From Citrobacter amalonaticus Y19 (lineage in GTDB: Bacteria > Pseudomonadota > Gammaproteobacteria > Enterobacterales > Enterobacteriaceae), in contig NZ_CP011133.1 of the NCBI RefSeq assembly GCF_000981805.1, positions 62,001 through 126,000 of the forward strand: a DNA stretch of 64,000 nucleotides, given 5' to 3'. Positions within the stretch are counted from its first letter, which is position 1. Every line of letters starts with the position of its first letter. The position numbers and the translations under genes were made by a program. The notes beneath the pieces are model-generated. The model saw only the letters and a list, made by a program, of their open reading frames with translations, was not told the DNA's origin and did no database searches. Positions 41,341 through 50,187 of this stretch are shown here, in pieces.

Positions 41341-42536
41341 CTGAAATCTGGTTCCAGGCTGCACTGTGGCTGGGTCTCGCATTAATCGCCACCATCCTGT
41401 CCATATACCTGCGTATCGCGACAGCGCTCTCCGAAATTGTAGTGGGCACCATTGCGCAGCTCATTATTGGTGCCCTGTTAGGTGCCAGCATACTGGCCGG
41501 AGATGCCAGCTGGGTGCAGTTTTTATCCGGTGCAGGCGCAATACTGCTGACTTTCCTTGCCGGAGCGGAACTCGACCCGGGCGTTTTCCGAAAACAGTGG
41601 AAACAGGCGCTGATTATTGGGCTGATCAGTTTTTTCCTGCCGTTTCTCCTCTGTGCTGCACTGGCCAGATGGTGTCTGGGATGGACGCCCGAAGCCAGCT
41701 GGCTGGCCGGGATCGCCATGTCCACGACATCGGTCGCGGTGGTGTATGCCGTGATGCTGGAGCTTGGGTTCAATACCTCCGGATACGGGAAAACGGTCCT
41801 TGCCGCCTGCTTTGTCACCGATCTGGCGACCGTTATTGCTCTGGGACTAATTTTCGCCCCCTTTACGTTCAGATCCGTCGCATTTACCGGCGCCATGGTG
41901 GTGGTGGCTTTTCTCCTTCCCTGGCTTACCCCCCGTTTCTTCAAGCGCTTTGGCGATCGGCCTTCCGAACTGGAAGCCAAGTTTTTAATGTTATGTCTGT
42001 TCGCCCTCGGTGGACTGGCCACCTGGGCTGACAGTGAGGCGGTACTGCCAGCGTATCTTATCGGGATGGTGCTGGCGGGAACCGTCGGTAAGGACCATGC
42101 GCTGATACGTCGTCTCAGGACGCTGACGTTCGGCCTGCTGACGCCGTTTTATTTTATCCGGGCGGGCTCGCTGGTTTCTCTTCCGGCACTGACCGGCGCA
42201 CCTGGTGCTTTTTTGATCCTGCTGTTGGTCAAAATGCTCACCAAGCTTGCCGGAGTCTATCCGGTGTGCCGCTGGTATGGATCTTCCCATCAGGAAAGTA
42301 TGTACACCACATTGCTGATGTCCACCGGGCTGACCTTCGGCACGATTTCGGCACTGTTTGGCCTGTCGCATCACCTGATAAATGAGGCGCAGTACTCATC
42401 GCTGGTCGCTGCGGTGATCGGCAGCGCCGTGCTTCCGACGCTGATAGCAAATGCATTTTTCTTACCACGCCACTTACTGCCGGAAAACGACAACACCCGG
42501 CGTGTGACGGATGAAGGGGTGAATAAAGGGGAATAA
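41337..42536 (+). CDS. CPA2-type cation/proton antiporter
   Basis: 399 aa from the ATG at 41337. About 12 membrane helices, the KefB/NhaP-like Na_H_Exchanger fold: IVVGTIAQLIIGALLGASILAG, the carboxylate motif AGAELDPGVFRKQ, STTSVAVVYAVMLELGF and CFVTDLATVIALGLIF (the latter with a Thr-Asp pair near an unwound helix). No C-terminal regulatory TrkA domain. In fluoride regulons Na+/H+ antiporters recur, probably to rebalance the protons or cations moved with fluoride. First main gene of the riboswitch-1 operon. Confidence 0.88.
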   Translation: MTEIWFQAALWLGLALIATILSIYLRIATALSEIVVGTIAQLIIGALLGASILAGDASWVQFLSGAGAILLTFLAGAELDPGVFRKQWKQALIIGLISFFLPFLLCAALARWCLGWTPEASWLAGIAMSTTSVAVVYAVMLELGFNTSGYGKTVLAACFVTDLATVIALGLIFAPFTFRSVAFTGAMVVVAFLLPWLTPRFFKRFGDRPSELEAKFLMLCLFALGGLATWADSEAVLPAYLIGMVLAGTVGKDHALIRRLRTLTFGLLTPFYFIRAGSLVSLPALTGAPGAFLILLLVKMLTKLAGVYPVCRWYGSSHQESMYTTLLMSTGLTFGTISALFGLSHHLINEAQYSSLVAAVIGSAVLPTLIANAFFLPRHLLPENDNTRRVTDEGVNKGE

Positions 42537-42587
42537 TGTTCGCAACTGTCGATGTTCAGTGTCCGTTACGTAGAAGAGGAAATAATC

Positions 42588-43007
42588 ATGATGAACCGAA
42601 TACTGGTTGCCTATGATGGCTCTGATCCCGCAAAAGAGGCGATGAGTTTTGCGTCTGAACTTGCCCGTCATTATAACAGTGAATTGTACGTTATTGCCGT
42701 ATGCCAGCTGCCGGAGTTTGGTGGCGAGGTGGAGATGCAGGATTTTGTCAGCCGGACACAATCCTACTTTAACCAGATGATGCGGAATCTGAAAAAACAG
42801 TATCCTGAGCTGAAAAAAGAGACCAAATTCCATGTGGCAATGGGCCATCCCGCCGAACAAATACTTCGTTATGCTGATACACACAGTATCGATCATATCG
42901 TGGTCGGTCACCGTGGCAAAACGTTGTTTTCTCGCTGGCTGCTGGGATCCGTTGCCCGCCAGGTCGTTGACCATGCCCTGTGTCCGGTCACTGTGGTCAG
43001 AAAATAA
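42588..43007 (+). CDS. universal stress protein UspA family
   Basis: 139 aa from the ATG at 42588 (GAGG upstream; the next codon is also ATG). Usp fold: ILVAYDGSDPAKEAMSFASELARHY at the N-terminus and the ATP-binding GHRGKTLFSRWLLGSVARQVVDHALCPVTVV near the C-terminus (GxxG-x9-GS/T). Stress-signal binding is the family role; UspA genes are a known recurrent member of fluoride-riboswitch operons. Confidence 0.9.
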   Translation: MMNRILVAYDGSDPAKEAMSFASELARHYNSELYVIAVCQLPEFGGEVEMQDFVSRTQSYFNQMMRNLKKQYPELKKETKFHVAMGHPAEQILRYADTHSIDHIVVGHRGKTLFSRWLLGSVARQVVDHALCPVTVVRK

Positions 43008-43024
43008 CGGCCTGAAGAAATTAA

Positions 43025-43135
43025 TTACTTTTTATGTTTTTTTCTCGCCACACGATGTTGCGACCATAATGCGAAAGCAAATACACATATAAGGGCCAGA
43101 ATCATGAGAGCGAATACGATTAAGACATAATCCAT
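43025..43135 (-). CDS. 36-aa antisense small membrane protein
   Basis: A 36-residue frame from the ATG at 43135 (GGAG ribosome site 7 bases upstream) to TAA at 43025-43027. It is one hydrophobic helix (VLIVFALMILALICVFAFALW) with an acidic start and a strongly basic tail (HRVARKKHKK), giving a clear N-out/C-in topology. It is opposite in strand to the genes on both sides. A perfect hairpin CTCCAT/ATGGAG (43142-43160) covers its ribosome site region, and a TATACT-like -10 lies near 43160-43166. Too short for ordinary gene finding. Confidence 0.6.
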   Translation of the reverse strand: MDYVLIVFALMILALICVFAFALWSQHRVARKKHKK

Positions 43136-43245
43136 GATGATCTCCATTCATTGTATGGAGATGAGTATAGCAGGACGGCCCGGTGATATATACACGAGGG
43201 TCCGTTATTAAACTAAATTATCAGGAAAGTCATTCCGGAGGGATT

Positions 43246-44784
43246 ATGAACTTTATCAGCATATTGTTCGCGACGCTTGATGAAAACAGAAAACATAAAA
43301 TAAATACCCGGCAGCCTGAATGCTTTGTTGATTTGAATCTTGATAAAGTTGTGACGGCGATTGTCAAAGGTCGGGAGGAGTATGATATCTCTCCATTCTT
43401 TTATACTCCACTGGAATACCCTGACGATATTTACTACCGTCAGGGAGTTATTCAGGATGTGGCTAAAGACGACCTCTACAATGCCCTGGTTGAATATTCA
43501 ACGACAATGCAGAAAATAAGGGAGATTGGTTCGCGAAAGGAGAACCGCTACTACCACTACCAGCAACGGCGATGGGAGCTGGAGTGTGTTTTGCTGTACT
43601 GCCGTGCTGTGACCGTATTGCATGAGCGGCTGGAAACCCTGTCACTTACGTCCTGCGGGATGACGAATTTCAGAAATTATCTGTCTGAATATATCAACAG
43701 TGATGGATTTACTGATTTATCTACCGTTGCTCAGACCATCAGAAATCAACTTGAAGATATCCGCTACAGTCTGAGGATCAAAGGTGACACCATCAGCGTG
43801 GAACATTATGCGGATGAGATAAATTACAGTCATGAAGTATTACGGGTCTTTTCCCGATTTAAACAGCATGATGTCCAGGTTGACGTCGATTTCAGGAGTC
43901 ATGATGGCATCATGAATAATCTTGAGGCCAGAATTCTGGACTGTGTGGCGAAACTTTTCCCTGCTGTTTTCGCAGGGCTTGATGCCTTCATTGAAGCTCA
44001 CTCTGATTATCAGGAACATACGCTGAAGGTCTTTGAGCGAGAGGTTCAGTTTTATCTTGCCAGTATCCATTATATCCGCCAGTTTCAGGTGGCAGGGTTA
44101 ACGTTTTGTATTCCTGAGGTTAATCGCGAAAGAAAAGATATTACGGTCACGTCGGCCTTTGATCTGGCGCTTGCTGACAGTCTGCTTAATAAGCAGGTGC
44201 CGGTTATCTGTAATGATTTTTATCTCCACGGGAGAGAGCGTATTTTAGTGATTTCCGGGCCTAACCAGGGCGGGAAAACCACGTTTGCCAGAATGGTCGG
44301 ACAGTTACACTATTTTGCCCTACTGGGGTTATACGTTCCCGCGCAACAGGCAACGCTGTATCTGGTTGATAATATTTTTACCCACTTTGAAAAAAATGAA
44401 AATATTCATAATTTACGTGGAAAACTGTATGACGATTTGGTGAGAATTAAAACCATACTGGATAAATCCACTGCCCGCAGCCTCATCATTATGAATGAGA
44501 TATTCACCTCTACAACCTCACACGATGCGATTTATCTGGGTACCCGGGTCATTGAAAAGGTCATCGCGCTGGATGCCATTTGTATCTGCGTGACGTTTAT
44601 AGATGAACTGACGGCACTGGATACGTCAGTCGTCAGCATGATGAGTACGGTGGAAGAGGATAATGAGGCCTCCCGGACCTATAAAGTTATCAGGAAACCT
44701 GCTGATGGCGTGGCATGGTCGGTCACCCTGGTGCAGAAATATGGACTGACCTACGAAAAAATAAAAGCGGGGTTAAACGGATGA
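43246..44784 (+). CDS. MutS-like ATPase 1 of the fluoride operon
   Basis: 512 aa from the ATG at 43246 (GGAGG 4 bases upstream; the frame to 43183 lacks a site). It lacks the mismatch-binding MutS I domain. It has a helical core (clamp/lever-like) and a C-terminal MutS ATPase: ISGPNQGGKTTFARMVGQ near 360, IIMNEIFTSTTSHDA as Walker B plus signature. MutS-like genes are part of published fluoride-riboswitch regulons; the role is not known. It lies just 240 bases after the stress protein gene and is coupled by ATGA to the next gene. Confidence 0.85.
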   Translation: MNFISILFATLDENRKHKINTRQPECFVDLNLDKVVTAIVKGREEYDISPFFYTPLEYPDDIYYRQGVIQDVAKDDLYNALVEYSTTMQKIREIGSRKENRYYHYQQRRWELECVLLYCRAVTVLHERLETLSLTSCGMTNFRNYLSEYINSDGFTDLSTVAQTIRNQLEDIRYSLRIKGDTISVEHYADEINYSHEVLRVFSRFKQHDVQVDVDFRSHDGIMNNLEARILDCVAKLFPAVFAGLDAFIEAHSDYQEHTLKVFEREVQFYLASIHYIRQFQVAGLTFCIPEVNRERKDITVTSAFDLALADSLLNKQVPVICNDFYLHGRERILVISGPNQGGKTTFARMVGQLHYFALLGLYVPAQQATLYLVDNIFTHFEKNENIHNLRGKLYDDLVRIKTILDKSTARSLIIMNEIFTSTTSHDAIYLGTRVIEKVIALDAICICVTFIDELTALDTSVVSMMSTVEEDNEASRTYKVIRKPADGVAWSVTLVQKYGLTYEKIKAGLNG

Positions 44785-46301
44785 AAGCATACCTGATGTA
44801 TAAACATGATGATTTTATCGTAGATGAATCATTTCCTGCCCACTTTACCCTTCTGACTAAAGATCTGGAACTGGAGGTCCTCTTTCAGGCGCTTTCCGGC
44901 GGGGATGATTTTCTGTATTCGGTGGTAAGAAAAGCGTGTTCACAACCATTGACCGAGGTACAGGATATTGAATACCGGCAGGCTATCCTGCGCGATTGTC
45001 TCTACAATCCTGAAATTTTCGGAGAATTTTATAAAGTTGTGGTGGATTGCCTGTTAATGGAAAAGGAAAAACTCCATTACGGTGTTTTCGGGCGGTATCC
45101 TTCCGCCATTCTTCATCAGTCCATTTCGTTCACCCGTTTTCTGTTGGACAATTTACGTAAGGTCAGGGGAATTGCGGAAAAAAACCTTCTTCATGTCGCC
45201 TCACCCGGCATGGAACGCCTGTTTGTCATGATTATGCAGGAGCTGAATGATGAATATCTTGAGGTAATCGAGGAACACCTCAGGCAGATGACATTTAAAA
45301 AAGGGGTATTGCTGAGCGCCAGACTGGGGGCGGGAAACCGGGGGGAGGGCTATGTGCTACGCCAGCCTGCCGCGGAGAACAGAAACTGGTTCCGGCGTCT
45401 GTTTTCCCGCAAACCGGAACATTATACGGTACAGATTGCTCCGCGGGATGAAAACGGGTTCCGGGCACTCAGCGACCTGCAGGATGAGGGACTGGTGCTG
45501 GTTGCCAGCGCAATGGCCCAGTCTACAGCACATCTGCTCAATTTCTTTCGCGCGCTGCGTGCTGAGCTGGGTTTCTATATCGCCTGCCTGAATCTTGCTG
45601 AGGTGCTGAATCACCGGAATGTGCCACAGTGTTTTCCGGTTCCGATCTACAAAAGGGAGCGCTATCTGGTCTTTGATGCATTATTTGATACCTGTCTGGC
45701 GCTGACTTCTCCGGATACCATCATCAGCAATACCCTGAAAGCGGATAATAAAAACACCTTTATTATTACCGGGGCTAACCAGGGAGGAAAATCGACGTTC
45801 TTACGCAGCATCGGTCTGGCCCAGATCATGATGCAGACGGGGATGTTTGTGTCTGCAGAATGTTTCAGTGCCGATATCTGCCGGAATATTTTTACCCATT
45901 ATAAATGTGAAGAAGACAGCCATATGGTCAGAGGAAAGCTTGATGAAGAGCTCAGACGTATGCGGGATATCGTCAGCGAACTGAAGCCGGATGATCTGGT
46001 GCTGTTTAATGAATCGTTTTCCGCCACTAACAGCCGGGAAGGAGCAGGCATTATCAGGGGGATAGTGACCGCGCTGGCAGAACGTCATGTGAAGCTGTTT
46101 TTCGTCACACACACCTCGGAATTTGCCTGCGCATTTTATCAGGAGTATCACCAGGATACGGTTTATCTGTGCGCGGAAAGGCGTGAGGATGGCGAAAGAA
46201 CGTTCCGTATTACGGAAGGGGCGCCACTGGATACCAGCTATGGTGAAGACCTCTATCGGGAGGTCTTCACGCCTCCGGCACAATCCGCTGAAAGCGGCTG
46301 A
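44781..46301 (+). CDS. MutS-like ATPase 2 of the fluoride operon
   Basis: 506 aa from the ATG at 44781, overlapping the stop of MutS-like 1. Walker A ITGANQGGKSTFLRSIG near 335, Walker B VLFNESFSATNSREGAGI and the sensor FFVTHTSEFA. As with its partner, there is no mismatch domain, and it is closer to the standard MutS ATPase than MutS-like 1. The two probably make a heterodimer, as MutS-family ATPases are obligate dimers. It converges on the P-type ATPase gene at 46365. Confidence 0.85.
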   Translation: MKAYLMYKHDDFIVDESFPAHFTLLTKDLELEVLFQALSGGDDFLYSVVRKACSQPLTEVQDIEYRQAILRDCLYNPEIFGEFYKVVVDCLLMEKEKLHYGVFGRYPSAILHQSISFTRFLLDNLRKVRGIAEKNLLHVASPGMERLFVMIMQELNDEYLEVIEEHLRQMTFKKGVLLSARLGAGNRGEGYVLRQPAAENRNWFRRLFSRKPEHYTVQIAPRDENGFRALSDLQDEGLVLVASAMAQSTAHLLNFFRALRAELGFYIACLNLAEVLNHRNVPQCFPVPIYKRERYLVFDALFDTCLALTSPDTIISNTLKADNKNTFIITGANQGGKSTFLRSIGLAQIMMQTGMFVSAECFSADICRNIFTHYKCEEDSHMVRGKLDEELRRMRDIVSELKPDDLVLFNESFSATNSREGAGIIRGIVTALAERHVKLFFVTHTSEFACAFYQEYHQDTVYLCAERREDGERTFRITEGAPLDTSYGEDLYREVFTPPAQSAESG

Positions 46302-46364
46302 GTGCCCCGTCATAGTCCGATCGGTGATAACTATTCGGATATGGTGAACGGATGTAATCTGTGT

Positions 46365-48701
46365 TCAGCTTTTCGGTAAGTCCTCAACAGGTCTTCTGGC
46401 AAAGAGCCATATTTTGATCTGATCGAGCAGCAGGGTGGCCAGCAAAACCAGAGCAAACATGATGACCAGCAGTGTCAGTGAGACCGGCGTCATAAGGAAA
46501 CCACCGGCAGCCAGTACGGTGGCAATGATGATATTGCCCACCGTGGCCAACACAACAAACCGGCCCGGACGGAGTGACCAGCAGCGGCCCGGCGTTCGTG
46601 AAAGATAAATCGTCATCTGGGCCGTATACATCAGATAGGCGAACATCAGGGCCTGGATTTGCGGGACGGGAAGCTGCAACCGGGTAAGGACGAACCACAG
46701 GATCATGAATGCCAGAACCAGCCAGCCTGCGGCCAGGACACCTCCCAGCCGGGCAATGTCACCAACGTTCCATCTTTCTGGTGATGAAGTAATCCACGAT
46801 CGGTCTGTCGCCAGCGTGATTGTCACCACATCATTGAGAACCACAATCACGGCAATCAGAACCAGTGGTGTGACGAAGAATCCTGTCGCGATATAGCCGA
46901 TGGTCAGCAGGGCCGCCAGCTCAACGGTCCGGGCTATTTTTGTTATTGTCCAGGTCAGCATGCGGCGAAAAACGCGGCGGCCCCCCGATACGACGGCGGC
47001 AACACCGTCTAATCCGGGGTGGGTCAACACCACCTGAGCAGCAGCTTTTGCCACGTCAGACGCTGTCTGTACGGCAATGCCCACTTCAGCTTGTTTCAGT
47101 GCCGGCGCATCATTCACACCATCCCCCGTCATGCCGACTATACAGCCCGTCTGTTGCAGGGACCGCACCAGACGAACTTTTTCTTCCGGATAGAAGTTAG
47201 CAAAACCATCAAAGCGGAGAGGTGTCTGCAGATCCCTGACCGCATCGCCGAAGCGGTCACCGAGCCCTGCCTGGCGGCTGATAACTCTGGCGGTATCAAC
47301 CGTATCACCGGTGACCATGATTATCCTGATACCCAGTGCCCGAATATCCCTGACGAGGGCTGCGGCATCATCACGTAGTGCATCGGCTAGTGCCAGCAAC
47401 CCGCGAATACGGAGATGGCCGTCGGTGCCGGTTGCGACTGCCAGGATCCTGGCGCCGGATGCCGCCATGGCCTGCTGGATCGTGGTGAACTCAGGAGGAG
47501 ATTCGGCGAGTAAGGCAACAACAACTGGTGAACCCAGAATGATGTGAACGGATAATCCGTCATTGTCTGAACGCACACGGGCTTCGGAAAGTTTCGTGGC
47601 AGGATCGAACGGGATGAATTGCTCTCGGATATGCGGTATTCCCCCCCGGCGTCGTAGCGCATCCAGAATCTCCATCTCAAGTTGCCCCTGTGTCGTTTCG
47701 TCACAGGCCGCGGCAGCCCAGGCCAGAACCTCGTCCTCATTCTCTCCCGGAAGCGCCGTTATGCCGGCAACTGACTGCTGGTTTCTGGTCAGTGTACCGG
47801 TCTTGTCGATACACAGCACATCCATGGTTGCCGCTTCCTGTACCGCCGACAGGCCGGTGACAAGTACCCCCTGATTCGCCAGCCTTCGGGCTTCTACTGC
47901 ATTGGCGACCATAAAGGCTGCCGGCATTGTCACCGGGACGGTCGCAATAATGAGAACAAGGAAGAAGGGGACAAGGGGCAACAAATCTTCACCGCGCCAG
48001 AGTGCAACAACGGCCAGAATGACCGCAAGCATGGCATCAATGGTCACAAGATAGCGCACAACAGCGAACAGAAGCTGTTCAAGATGGCTGGCAGAGCTGG
48101 CCGTTCGTACCAGCTCTGCCGTACGTCCAAAGTAGCTTCGGGTACCTGTGGCGGTGACGGTTCCTGTCACCTTTCCGCGCGCAATCGTCGATCCTGAATA
48201 GAGAGTATCCCCCTCGTTGCGTGACTCCGGGGTTGACTCCCCGGTCAGGGCCGCCTGGTCAACATCCACAGTTCCCTCATCAATCATACAATCGGCAGGG
48301 ACCAGGTCCCCCGCTGTTAAGGCGATACTATCACCGGGGACAAGCTCCCGGGCCGGTATCAGTCGCCAGGTGCCATCACGACATACACTGGCATTGACTT
48401 TCAGCCGGGTGCGCAGCAGGTCAAGTGCTGACTGTGCCCGCCGTTCCTGAATGCCGCCAAGGATCGCACTGAAAGCGAGCCACCCTGCAATGATGGCGGG
48501 TTCGATCGTCTTCCCCAGAGCCACTTCGAGTACCAGCGCAATTTCGAGCATCCAGGGTATGGGGCCCCACAGACGTTTGAGGATCGCACGCAACTGGCCC
48601 GGAGGCTGTTCACGCACTTCGTTGTAGCCATATTGCGCCAGCCTGGCCCGCACCTCGGCTTCGGAAAGTCCCTTCACGTTATTCTCAGGGGGCATCTCCA
48701 T
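46365..48701 (-). CDS. P-type ATPase, proton-pump (P3A) type
   Basis: 778 aa. AKGLSEAEVRARLAQYGYNEV cation-ATPase N-domain, actuator TGESTPES, phosphorylation site CIDKTGTLTRNQ near 300, TGDTVDTARVI and MTGDGVNDAPALKQAEVGIAV hinge. Length and the short N-terminal domain match plasma-membrane H+-ATPases of bacteria and archaea rather than Mg2+ pumps. It would extrude protons that enter with HF or through the CLC-F exchanger. A terminator at 48716-48739 separates it from crcB, so it may need a promoter around 48740-48800. Confidence 0.82.
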   Translation of the reverse strand: MEMPPENNVKGLSEAEVRARLAQYGYNEVREQPPGQLRAILKRLWGPIPWMLEIALVLEVALGKTIEPAIIAGWLAFSAILGGIQERRAQSALDLLRTRLKVNASVCRDGTWRLIPARELVPGDSIALTAGDLVPADCMIDEGTVDVDQAALTGESTPESRNEGDTLYSGSTIARGKVTGTVTATGTRSYFGRTAELVRTASSASHLEQLLFAVVRYLVTIDAMLAVILAVVALWRGEDLLPLVPFFLVLIIATVPVTMPAAFMVANAVEARRLANQGVLVTGLSAVQEAATMDVLCIDKTGTLTRNQQSVAGITALPGENEDEVLAWAAAACDETTQGQLEMEILDALRRRGGIPHIREQFIPFDPATKLSEARVRSDNDGLSVHIILGSPVVVALLAESPPEFTTIQQAMAASGARILAVATGTDGHLRIRGLLALADALRDDAAALVRDIRALGIRIIMVTGDTVDTARVISRQAGLGDRFGDAVRDLQTPLRFDGFANFYPEEKVRLVRSLQQTGCIVGMTGDGVNDAPALKQAEVGIAVQTASDVAKAAAQVVLTHPGLDGVAAVVSGGRRVFRRMLTWTITKIARTVELAALLTIGYIATGFFVTPLVLIAVIVVLNDVVTITLATDRSWITSSPERWNVGDIARLGGVLAAGWLVLAFMILWFVLTRLQLPVPQIQALMFAYLMYTAQMTIYLSRTPGRCWSLRPGRFVVLATVGNIIIATVLAAGGFLMTPVSLTLLVIMFALVLLATLLLDQIKIWLFARRPVEDLPKS

Positions 48702-48715
48702 ACATCCTTCTCCGG

Positions 48716-48739
48716 AAAAACCTGACCCGACGGGTCAGG
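48716..48739 (-). terminator. terminator between crcB and the P-type ATPase gene
   Basis: On the minus strand CCTGACCC-GTC-GGGTCAGG followed by TTTTT. It ends most transcripts from the ppaC-eno-crcB operon, leaving read-through or a separate promoter for the ATPase. Confidence 0.85.
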
Positions 48740-48811
48740 CGTGTTGCTATGCCGATAAAATGAAAGTCTGACGGAGACATAGCGCCGGTTAAGCGTATGG
48801 CGCATATGCAT

Positions 48812-49186
48812 TTACAACAGTGTCATCACAAAAAAACCGGCGGCAGTCATCAGAAGCGAGCCAGTTACGTGCGTTAGTACGGAAATGACAGCCCATGCAT
48901 AATTGCCATTCTGCAGTAGAACCACTACCTCAGCAGAAAAGGTGGAAAAGGTGGTCATACCGCCACATAAGCCGGTGGTAATAAAAAACTTCCAGGCGGG
49001 ATCGAGGTGAGGCTGCCGGACAAAGAAGGCCAGTGCCATACCGATGATAAATCCGCCAACCAGATTAACCACCAGGGTGCCAGGAGGAAGATTGGGGAAA
49101 AGCGCATTGAGACGCATGGACAGTATCCAGCGGATCACACAGCCGATCGAGCCGCCTATCACTACCGCGAATAATGATTTGTACAT
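48812..49186 (-). CDS. crcB: CrcB/Fluc fluoride channel
   Basis: 124 aa with four membrane helices. Fluc signature: GGSIGCVIRWILSMRLN, TLVVNLVGGFIIGM (the NxxG fluoride pore Asn) and GLCGGMTTFSTFSAEV (central Na+ site and Phe/Ser/Thr track). It forms a dual-topology dimer that lets F- out. It is the last gene before the terminator in the riboswitch-3 operon. Confidence 0.96.
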   Translation of the reverse strand: MYKSLFAVVIGGSIGCVIRWILSMRLNALFPNLPPGTLVVNLVGGFIIGMALAFFVRQPHLDPAWKFFITTGLCGGMTTFSTFSAEVVVLLQNGNYAWAVISVLTHVTGSLLMTAAGFFVMTLL

Positions 49187-49220
49187 ATCACCTCGCAGAA
49201 ATCAGGGCACCATCAGACCG

Positions 49221-49907
49221 TCATTCAAGGGAATAACGTGCGGTGATGGCCCGATTTTCATTCATTTCATATAGTACGGGGACACCCGTCAGGACATGCA
49301 GATCGGGAATTTTGTTTTCGTCAATCTGCTCAATAAACATGGTCAGCGCACGCAATGCATTAGCATGACTGACCAGCAGCATGGTTTCACCACTGACAAC
49401 TCGCGGGACAATGACGTGGTGCCAGTAAGGCAGCAGCCTTCGCTGCGTCATTTCCAGACTTTCACCTGCCGGTAGATCCGTCAGGGACACATGGCGATAA
49501 CGTGCCTCACGATGAAGTAAAGCAGGCGCATCCAGTAACGGAGGCGGGATACCACGATAGCTCCTCCGCCAGTGATAAACGATTTTCTGGCCAATCTGTT
49601 GAGCGGCTTTATCCTTATCCATTCCCTGAAGCACACCATAATGGCGTTCATTTAACCGCCATGATTTGTCCACCGGTAACCACAATTGATTCAACGTTTC
49701 CATTATCAGCCAGAGTGAATGAATTGCCCGATTAAGAACGGATGTGCAGGCACTATCAATGATGATCCCGGAGCGTTTTATCAGGTTTGCTGCGTGCCGG
49801 GCTTCTTCCACTCCTTTCTGCGTCAGCGGAACATCTTCCCATCCGGTAAAACGATTTTGCTGATTCCACTCACTTTCTCCATGACGGAGTAAAATAATTT
49901 TTCCCAT
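49221..49907 (-). CDS. gpmA: 2,3-bisphosphoglycerate-dependent phosphoglycerate mutase
   Basis: 228 aa from the ATG at 49907 (AGGTGG upstream). Catalytic RHGESEWN (phospho-His), NERHYG, and LLVSHANALRAL with the second His. About 20 residues shorter than E. coli GpmA (250 aa) and diverged: residues around the substrate pocket (NRAIHSLWLIME) differ. It interconverts 3- and 2-phosphoglycerate, feeding enolase. Paired with the enolase gene here, it bypasses fluoride inhibition in glycolysis. Confidence 0.9.
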   Translation of the reverse strand: MGKIILLRHGESEWNQQNRFTGWEDVPLTQKGVEEARHAANLIKRSGIIIDSACTSVLNRAIHSLWLIMETLNQLWLPVDKSWRLNERHYGVLQGMDKDKAAQQIGQKIVYHWRRSYRGIPPPLLDAPALLHREARYRHVSLTDLPAGESLEMTQRRLLPYWHHVIVPRVVSGETMLLVSHANALRALTMFIEQIDENKIPDLHVLTGVPVLYEMNENRAITARYSLE

Positions 49908-49941
49908 AAGCAACCACCTGTCTGTCACCCACAGAGACTGA

Positions 49942-50136
49942 TTACCTGAATTTACCTGGTCTCCGGTCAAGGAGGTGACGCATCAGAAGATGGGCGCAGC
50001 TACCGATGAACAGCGCGATTACAACAGCGCTGGTATCATCTGGCAGTACGTTAAAAAAGACATCAGCAATCAGGAATACCAGACAGGTTGCCAGGATCCC
50101 TGTTGCTGTTGACAGTATGAGTATTTTTCCGTTCAC
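49942..50136 (-). CDS. small two-helix membrane protein in the glycolytic operon
   Basis: 64 aa between eno and gpmA. Two hydrophobic helices (ILSTATGILATCLVFLIADVFF and AVVIALFIGSCAHLLM) joined by NVLPDDTS. The stop lies 35 bases before the gpmA start. No family recognised; its place among fluoride genes suggests a membrane accessory to transport or stress. Confidence 0.65.
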   Translation of the reverse strand: MNGKILILSTATGILATCLVFLIADVFFNVLPDDTSAVVIALFIGSCAHLLMRHLLDRRPGKFR

Positions 50137-50187
50137 AGGACCACCTTACCCCTTCCCGTAGCTAAGCATACGGGAAGGGTGACGGAA

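Noticed and set aside
43246..46301. mismatch-repair MutS
   Set aside because: Both proteins lack the mismatch-recognition domain and are far too short for MutS; only the ATPase end matches.
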